Positions 55,851 through 64,000 of a stretch of DNA of 64,000 nt are shown here, piece by piece (position 1 is the stretch's first letter; the number at the start of each line of letters is the position of its first letter). The DNA is from Sciurus carolinensis. Lineage: Eukaryota > Chordata > Mammalia > Rodentia > Sciuridae. The stretch covers positions 70,697,440 to 70,761,439 of the forward strand of contig NC_062232.1 of the NCBI RefSeq assembly GCF_902686445.1, given 5' to 3'. Under the pieces are notes generated by a model, which made no database searches, was not told the origin of the DNA, and worked only from the letters and a program-made list of their open reading frames with translations. A program made the position numbers and the translations under genes.

Positions 55851-56105
55851 ATGATGACACATAATGGGGGGTGGGAGGAGGGCAAGAATGGAGGAAGGAG
55901 GGATTGTATAGAGGAAAAAGAAGGGTGGGGGGGTGGGGGGGAAGGAAAAAATAACAGAATGAATCAAACATCATTACCCTATGTAAATGTATGTTTAAGC
56001 AAATGGTATGCTGTTACTCCATGTACAAACAGAAACAACCTGTATCCTATTTGTTTACAATAAAAATAAATTAAAAAAAATAAAAGAAATTAAAAATAAA
56101 AAAAA
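55851..56105 (+). other. L1 3' UTR with G-rich tract
   Basis: A purine tract with four close G runs (gggtgggggggtggggggg, 55924-55942) is followed by sequence ending in A/T-rich repeats and the L1 A tail. G-rich purine tracts are typical of L1 3' UTRs and could fold as a G-quadruplex. Confidence 0.75.
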
Positions 56106-56267
56106 TGCATGCTATTGTCATGTGTAGCTAATTAGAACAAATTTAAAAAAGAGAGACATTGAGTCGGACAGGACTGAGACCCACTGATCTAGCAGGGAGT
56201 ACAAAAATAATTATCTGTGATCGGCATGTGGGTTTCATTTGTGTTTCACAGAAGATTCAGGCAAAAC

Positions 56268-56370
56268 CAGCTGGGTTGTGGCTCCGTGGCAGAGCGCTTG
56301 CCCAGCATGTGTGAGGCACTGCATGTAAATAAATAAAATAAAGGTCCACCAACAACAAATAAAAATATTT
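56268..56370 (+). mobile_element. ID-type SINE with 3' extension, shortened
   Basis: gtggcagagcgcttgcccag is the ID core; the B box is deleted. aaataaaataaaggtccacc matches the 3' extension of the copies at 11855 and 60476. Confidence 0.8.
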
Positions 56371-56389
56371 TTTAATAAAATTCAGTCAA

Positions 56390-56690
56390 GGACTCATAGG
56401 GAAAAACAAAAAAATTATTAATGCATTCTAATTACACATTATAGTGCGATTCACGATGCCATATTCGTCCATGCAGATGTGATTCATCTCCTTCCCCAGC
56501 ACCTTCCCCTTCCCTCCCCTTGCCCCTCCCTCATCTGCCTGCTCTTCTCTACTGATCTCCCTGCTATTATTATAATTTGTGCATTTTAATATATATATAT
56601 GCATATATATATATGCAGAATTCATTGTGGTATATTCATACACGGATGTAGCTTAATTAAAACAGCAAAATTTTAAAAATATTCCTCACT
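56390..56690 (-). mobile_element. L1 3' UTR end, antisense
   Basis: C/T-rich segment (cttccccttccctccccttg) and 'attgtggtatattcatacac' match the antisense L1 3' ends at 16500 and 29830. Confidence 0.65.
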
Positions 56691-58642
56691 TTTACTATCA
56701 TCTTGTTCTTTACTGAGGAGCTGTTTTAGTTCTGGGTGTATAGGTACATACGTATTTGCACATGTATTTCATTATGTTATAAACTGATACATTTCACAAA
56801 AAAAAATTAAGTGAAAAAAATAAGAAGACATAGAAAGAGAAATACATCATGATCTTTCATTTGTAGTACATAAAAAAAGAACATCTCATGAAAGTTGAGA
56901 GTAGCATTGTGGTTAATATTGACTGGGATATTAGGGTTTAGAAAGAGGTAGTTACATGTTTATCAATGGGTACTAAGTGACAGAAATAGGAAGCTTTGGT
57001 GTGTATTTCATACTCTATTGATTATCCACAACTATTATGTACTGTATACCTCAAAAATTAAAAGAATTTCAAATGCTCTTAACATTAAGAAAGAATATTT
57101 TTTGAGGAGAAATATTTAACTTCATGTAAATATTATACAAGGTACACATTTATCAAACATGACATGACATTTCATTAATACATATACAATTTTTAAGTTC
57201 TTTTATAAATCAGTGAAAAAAGTGTCAAGATCATGAACCACAACAGAAGAATGAGGACAGACAGAGAGTGGGATAGACTTAAGGAGACATGATAACTCAA
57301 TGCAAAGTGGTGTGATGAATTGGATCCTAGAACACAAAGTGCTTTTCAATGTCAAGATGTGTTAAATCTGAATAAAGTTCACATTTTGACTAAAAAGTGG
57401 AAACTGATTACATCACTATAAAAATTCATGTAATTTTCATGCTTATGATGGAATTATTGATGGAGAAAATGAATATTATGTAAATATTTTAAAAGATAAT
57501 ACTCAATTTTAGACCTTTTGGAAAAATAGGGTTTTTGTCCTTGAAAGTTCTGTATGTACTCAACTAGAGATAAATGAAAGATACAGTCGTAATCCTTGTC
57601 ACAGTACATATTTTAAGGAATTGATGACTGCAAATTAAATTAACTATTTTCATATCTGGAGCAATGATTCTGTTTAAGAAGTAAGTCCTGTGAAGAAATG
57701 ATTGTTCTTAGAGTAGCTGTTTATCTGAATTCACAAAATGAATGGATTACGAAAAAAAAAAATACTCTTTGTTCCACTCTATGAATTTTAGTCTCCAAAT
57801 CTGCAGAAACAGTAAGCAATCTATTCAGCAAATTACATTACTTATTTTTCATGTTTTCATTTTTAATATTTATGTTCTTGTTCTCACATTTGATTGTAAG
57901 TAGGATATATTGGTAATGATTAAATTTATAAATTTACCAATAACTTGAAAACTAATGGAACAGAACTAAACAAATTTACAAGAGGAACAAGTATTACACA
58001 CAGGATATAAACTTGGAATTGGGTGTAGTAAGTGAGGAAATTTTGGTTTAGATAGTTTTGAAAGGAGGATGGATGTAATTTTCTTTGTTAGGCACATTTT
58101 CATCATGATAAGTGTCAAAATTTTAGGAGAAGAATAACATTAATACATGTTTGGTAGCCAATCAAATAAACAATGGTTTTCATGAGCTGTACTTCTGCAT
58201 ACATCTGTATGCCCACTATTTAAACAACATTCCTATTTTCAGGAATCCCTACTGTGCATCATTACTTAGAGGCAGAATGTGAACAAAGTCAGATATTTCT
58301 TTCTGTACTCTCTTTAACACATGAAATATACATGTGGCCTAGAAATGATCAATTAGACACTTCCATTCATCCTTTGAAATTTGAAAGGGTATTTTAACAT
58401 AACTATGATGTAAAAAGATAGCTTGTTTTAGTGGTAATGATGATTTCCTAGCCTATCTCCTTGCCTAATCTATTTTTTCAACAGGTCCTCCAATCATCAT
58501 ATTTCTGAATCCTTCTGAATATTCTACCAATAGAATGATTTTTATGCCTTAACTGGTTGGAGTCTGTTCATTTCTTCCAAGACTGCTGACTGGCACAGTA
58601 CAACTTAAAATTTAAGTTAAAATAATATATCATGTGTTCCTC

Positions 58643-58690
<48 letters not shown>

Positions 58691-60475
58691 CATACATATA
58701 TACAATGTTTTCAATAATTTTCTTTACTGTATTATATAAAATATTTTATTTAATTCACACCTTATTCTGTAACTTTGGGATGGTGATCAAAGAATGATGC
58801 TCTTTGTGAGAACTTTGAATATCTGTGATTTCCATAAAGCAGAGAATAGATATGCTTTCCTAACTAAACCTGGAGTAAGAAATAAGAAGTAGTCTATATT
58901 TTGTGAACATATTTCATGCTTCATATATATACAATCATAATCAATATACAAATGTGCAATTTCTAGAAGTGGAATTTCACATGAATTCTGCACTGGGTGG
59001 AATGAGTATATACTGGATATACAATCAGAGGACTTTTGTTTATATACAGTAATCATGAACAATGCCTAATATTAGTTAAATAATTTTAAAAATGAACAAA
59101 ATGTTCAGCTCATTATAGTTTGTACATATTAATAGTTTGATCAAAACATATGAAATTAATTAAGCAATGCCTGGACCAAAATATCTATCAATTTTGCTTC
59201 TGTGGAGTAACTTATGTGATTATAATTACTGAAATTTTATTTCATAACAATAACTCCTATTTCATTGCACCACCTCCTATTCTCAAAACATAATTCAATG
59301 TCAAATCTAATTCCAATTAACACAGTTTACATATTCTCATTTTATTACTGTTCTAATAATCACTTGTAGAATAGCTTCATGACTGATACAATATTGCCTT
59401 TCCTAGTTCTTATTCTGATTGTTAACAATGAACCATAGGATAGATGGTATGTGATCAAATTTTGATATCTCACTTTGAAAATAGTTTGAATTTACATGTG
59501 TGTAAGGACATCAGTAATTTTCCCACATTTATCTAATCTTCCTTGATGAATTCATGTCAGGCCATTCATTTACTCCAGATGTGATAACTAAACCATCATC
59601 TATGTTTCTTCTACTTAATTTTTCCCCAGAGGCAAAATAAAAGATTAATAATTGGCAGTGGTTTCTAGGCTAAGGGTAATTCTTATTTAAAATATGATAA
59701 CACCTATTTTTTTGAAAGAATAATTTGTAGAGACAAGGAAATTGATTTATTTGGTAAATAGTTCCATAAATGAAAAAAAAAATTCAGTGCCCTTAAAATG
59801 TCCCACAAGCATCAATGATAAAATATGCAATTTTAAAATTGCCTTGGAGAGTTAACAAAAACAACACTACAAAGTAAGTGAAGAGTGTGAAGTAGTATTT
59901 TAAAATACTAAGTACTTCAATGTTTGTAAAAAAAATCATAAAATCAAAATAATTTAATACCAATAAAATTTTTCATTAGTTTTCATAAGATATAATCTTA
60001 TTAGTTAAAATAAAATGAATCATATTAGCATTCTTTATTGATTAGTTAATTGAGTAAAAATTCTTGAAATAAATTACTATTTTAAAAAAATCAAGAAAGA
60101 ATATTTTGAAGATGAAAATACTCAAAAAACTAACTGCTATTAGTTATGTTCCATTTTAAAATTTTGTTAGAACAATAATTTACATTTTTTACATAACAGA
60201 CAATAGCTCCAAAATATTTGCCAATTGTCCCCAATATTTTCTTCTCTATTTTCACCCACAATTTTGGTCTATGTTTAGTAGGAGTACCGAAAATGGGAGA
60301 CATGAAAATAACAAAAATCAGGAAAAAATAAACCCACTGTAGTGGGAAAAAAGGAAATAGCAGAGAAGACAAGTAGAGAAAGATTGAACATTTAAAAGTA
60401 AATATTTAGAAGGCTAAAGGTGCACAAGGAAAAATAAGAATGAAGGTTAGAGACCATAATACAGAGGAGTTAATT
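56690..60475. other. AT-rich intergenic with one microsatellite
   Basis: No coding, SINE or LTR signature supported. (TA)n at 58646-58685. Confidence 0.5.
58646..58685. repeat. (TA)n microsatellite
   Basis: About 20 uninterrupted TA units. Confidence 0.95.
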
Positions 60476-60615
60476 TTAAAAATAATTAAACTGTAGATGG
60501 ACACAATACCTTTATTTTATTTATTTATTTTTTTAATGTGGTGCTGAGGATCAAATCCAGGTCCTTCCACATACTATGCAAGTGCTCTACCACTGAGACA
60601 CAACTATAGCCCTGG
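60476..60615 (-). mobile_element. ID-type SINE with 3' extension, antisense
   Basis: The plus strand shows the complement of the extension (ctgtagatggacacaatacc), then the A-rich link as T-rich, then the ID core (gctctaccactgagacacaa). An exact 11-bp repeat aggagttaatt flanks it (60465-60475 and 60616-60626). Confidence 0.93.
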
Positions 60616-60626
60616 AGGAGTTAATT

Positions 60627-63600
60627 ATAAGAGCTTGAATACATGTGTAAGGACTGCAAGTCATTAGAGACTGCAATATCATTTTTATGGCTGTCAGACT
60701 TATTTAGGAGATTGTCATTATACTCAAATAATTATCATAATATTCAAAGTGGGGTCAGAACAAAATGTGTTATGTTTCAAAAGTCTTCTTGATATTTTCC
60801 CAATTTTCATCATATAAAAATCATAGCTTTACATATATTTTCATGATGTAATTATGATGATATGATTATAAATTTCATTATGTAATTATATTTGTTAATA
60901 TAAAAGAATGCTCTAATTTAAACATTAGTTAGCTTTTTTAATACATCATGAACATTTAGATATATGATCTATGGCTCCCATTTATATCTTTTCTCCAAAA
61001 CTCATAAATGTTAGGAAGAGCTTAGACTTAATAGGAGAAATATTAAAAAGATGAACTTTGACTTGTCAAAGGTTTTTAAACCCTTCACATTTTACAAAGA
61101 TGAAATATGATACATTGGGAGATCAGAGTAGCTATAGATGAAGGTGTTTGTACATGGACTAGATGACAACAAGATAGCAACAATATATAGATTTCAATCA
61201 TCTTAAGATAGTAAAATAGGAACAACTAACTGTAAAATGTCACTGAAGTATTAACATTAAATCAATTCTTAATTCCTATGTTATCTTTTTTGACCTTTAT
61301 TCACAAGTCTTGTGTATTATTCTTTTCGTTTACTTTTGTCATATGTCTTCAGCCAAAGTCTAGACTCCTTGAGGGCTATGAATGTAGCTTTAATATTCTT
61401 GTAGTGCTCCTAGGACTATGATCATGTTGATCACATAAATGTCTGATAATGCAGGGCACTTATTGGTTAGCTAACAAAAACAAAACAGACATGATTGATA
61501 TATTCAAACTTTTATATTCAGAAAAATCTATTGATTTTGAAGATGAAGCTATTTAAACAAAAATTCTATCATTTGATAATTATTGAAAAAAGTAATATAA
61601 AAATAAAGAACTTTAAAAGATAATTTGGTAAAGAAAAATAAAAAAGTTATTTTATAGAGAGAAAAAGTCAGTTTGAATGCTATATAGAGGAAGGGCAAAG
61701 ATGGGAAGAATGAGCAAGCCACTCTGGTGAGTCTGAAAGAAATGTTTATTTATAATAAAATTCACTATAGAAACTGAAGTTCATTTATTCAAATGGAAGA
61801 TAAATTTTCTTTTGACAAGTAAGTGAAAGTAAATTTTTTTATATCATCATGGGTACTTTGAAAATTAATATATCAGCTGATATAACCTTTTCCTATCTTT
61901 AAATGTCTATAGCTCTTTTCTCAGTTTGGGCTAAGAAATACTACAGTTTTGGTGCTCTATTTCTTTAAAAACACTTCATTTTCTAATAGATCTGATTAAT
62001 TAGGTCTGTTGCTTTTTAAGCAATTTTGTATTTTGCATATTTACACAACCAATTTTAATGTAACTATTTTAAGTAAGAAATTTTCTCCAGCACAAGAGAA
62101 TTATTGGTGAATTAAACATAAAACAGTTTATGTGTATACTCTACATGAATTACCTTATATGCCTTATGTAAGATGATTATGTTTATTCTTAGCTGCTTTT
62201 AACAGAAAAGTGAAAATAACAATAGCTATAATTGTGTTTTATTTTTCTCTTTCACAGTAAAAACAATCTTGAAGTGGTCAATAAAAGTCCAGCATTGAAA
62301 TTGGACAATTATTTCAAACCATGCCTTCCACCTTTCAGTTTTCCTCATGGTTCAATGGGGGATTACAGGGGACTAAGGGAAAATAATTCTACAGGGACAT
62401 GCCACCTGGTAGAGTTCACCCCTAAAAATTCTTCCCAAAGTCTCACAAATAATATTCCTTACATCTCCCTGATCACAATTTAGTGGTGGTATATCTTTAC
62501 TTAGCTACAAAGTTTCTGTTTTTTTCACTAAAAATAAGGCAAACTGGGCATTATATAGGTTAGTAGCATTTTCTTCCACATGAGACACCTAAACATCACT
62601 TTCTCAGAAGGAAATTAAAAACAGAAAGTCATTATTTATAATGGATAGTTTGTGTGAGGACTAATGGAAAATGAATAGTGTAGAATAAAAGGGTCTTATT
62701 AAGAAAGACTATGCAAAACAGTAATGTGGTTATTATAATTTAAGGTGAATGAGAATCATTTTGCCCAAAATTTGTTTTCTCAGTTCTTTCATTTACTGGA
62801 AGTTGCTTTTCTTCCCCCATATATTTCCCATTGGACAGCATTTAAGATTATATAGTATGGTAGAAGAAATCAATTATTTAGTTAATCCATTAGGAAAGAT
62901 TAGCTAACCAAAAGCACCCACTGATTGATATCTTGAAAAACACACTTACTGAGAGAATAACATATTAGATTTAAGAAATTTTCATGGACTTATAAAAAAA
63001 GTATGACATGAATAGGTAATAGAAATAAAAATAAAATCTTGGGGATACTAGAAAGGGAGCTGACATTTAATAAATATTTTCTGTTTGACAATTCTGTATA
63101 TTTTGAATAGCTCTTTTTGATTTTTAAATCCATCTCTATGTTAGTAGAGGTAATTTGGCTCTGGAGAAATCAATTTCAATTTCATAAATAATTCATTGGT
63201 TAAATAGTAGAGCCAAAATATAAAAATTCATGTGTAAGACTTCAAACCTCTTTCTACTACAGTAAACTTAGTGAACTATAGCCAAAAAGTCAAAGTAAGA
63301 CATTGAAAGTCTTGTAAGATGTAGAAATAGCTAGCAAAAAAGTACAGTAAAGGGTTTGTATGTAATAGAAGGACATTTGGGGGCTGTCATTTAAACTACA
63401 GCTATTTTATCCAAACATGGTCCTCATAATGAACAGTTATAAATGATTTTTTCATTCAACATACACAATATAGGTAAAGAATTTGCAGTTCAAAGAGGCA
63501 TGCCATAAATATGTCCTCTATTAAATAATCATTAATGCCATACTTAATTTTTCCTACACACTATACCAATTTCTGAATAAAGGGATAAACTGTAGTACTG

Positions 63601-63717
63601 ATCTTCAGTAAACTTACATTTTAGTGAAAATATGCATACACAAATTGTTTAACTTAATGTGGTAAATGATAAAATACGCATAATGATGGTAATATATATG
63701 TACAATTAAAATAACAA
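60627..63717. other. AT-rich intergenic, nothing recognised
   Basis: No supported gene or repeat. A plus-strand frame at 62232-62483 (83 codons) lacks any family signature. Confidence 0.5.
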
Positions 63718-63945
63718 CTCCTAACTGCTCTGAAGGCTGAGGTAGAAAGGAATATTGCAAGCCTGTTTGGTAAAGCCAGCCTCAGCAATTTATCAAGACC
63801 CTAAGCAATTTAACAAGACTTGTCTGAAAAGTAAAATTTTTAAAGACTGAGAATGTGACTACATGGTTCAGTGCCCTGGGTTCAAACCCTGGTAAGAAAC
63901 AAACAAACAAATAAACAACAAACAAAAACAAAACAAAGCAAAACG
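63718..63945 (+). mobile_element. B1-dID dimeric SINE, 5' truncated
   Basis: tctgaaggctgaggtagaaa and the later ttcaaaccctggtaagaaac are the B1 and ID halves, ending in a CAAA-rich tail. Confidence 0.85.
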
Positions 63946-64000
63946 AAAAACAGTGGTATCAACTAACTCTGTAACTCTGCTTGGGGCAATTGATAAAACT

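Larger units (their letters stand above)
49776..56105 (+). mobile_element. Near full-length L1, degraded
   Basis: In order: GC-rich 5' UTR with about 35-bp units (49850-50115), further 5' UTR (50116-50930) with a later ID SINE, ORF1 region (about 50930-51957), ORF2 (about 52014-55850) and a G/A-rich 3' UTR with A-rich end. Both ORFs are broken. It lies within older plus-strand L1 sequence. I could not find a target duplication. Confidence 0.85.

Noticed and set aside
62232..62483. 83-codon frame after a splice-acceptor-like tttctctttcacag
   Set aside because: A single possible exon without family resemblance or neighbouring exons; chance is likely in AT-rich DNA.

Overview
The window is mammalian nuclear DNA, AT-rich, dominated by retrotransposons, with no host protein-coding exon I can support. 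tRNA-derived ID SINEs, dimeric SINEs made of a 7SL/B1-like left half and an ID-like right half (B1-dID type), rodent-style L1s and MaLR-type LTRs together point to a rodent, most likely of the squirrel lineage. That placement is inference from SINE structure, not from a species marker.

Layout. 1-3729: antisense class I (gammaretrovirus-like) endogenous retrovirus (ERV) with 5' LTR, primer binding site and broken gag, running off the left edge. 3730-8990: old antisense L1 interrupted by an ID SINE and a MaLR-type LTR. 9240-11840: a possible retropseudogene followed by a degenerate array of about 300-bp units. 13000-19400: antisense MaLR-type material, L1 pieces, SINEs and a solo LTR. 20104-20494: another LTR. 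23333-28912: one B1-dID SINE split by a 5.4-kb class I ERV copy that starts at R and ends at R plus an A-rich tail, the structure of an L1-retroposed ERV transcript; it carries two further LTRs in opposite orientations. 29450-32617: L1 pieces. 32624-39635: a structurally complete class II ERV of intracisternal A-particle (IAP) type, inserted in an old L1. 40310-49770: LTRs, microsatellites and old L1. 49776-56105: a near full-length, degraded L1 with its 5' UTR. 56106-64000: AT-rich intergenic sequence with a few SINEs.

The class II ERV is the best-preserved object. It has 317-bp LTRs, a 6-bp target duplication, a perfect tRNA-Phe primer site, four 26-bp leader repeats, a 785-codon frame in which gag, dUTPase and protease are fused, a pol frame with all reverse transcriptase, RNase H and integrase catalytic residues, and an env remnant. 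Its defects are specific: a seven-A run at the gag/pro shift site leaves gag and pro in one frame, a stop separates protease from its G-patch and from the pro-pol shift site, and env lacks most of its surface subunit and is frameshifted.

I found no novel host pathway. The most notable items are the fused gag-pro frame, the leader repeat array, the processed ERV inside a SINE, a pair of homologous class I ERVs in opposite orientation, and the unexplained array at 10.0-11.8 kb.
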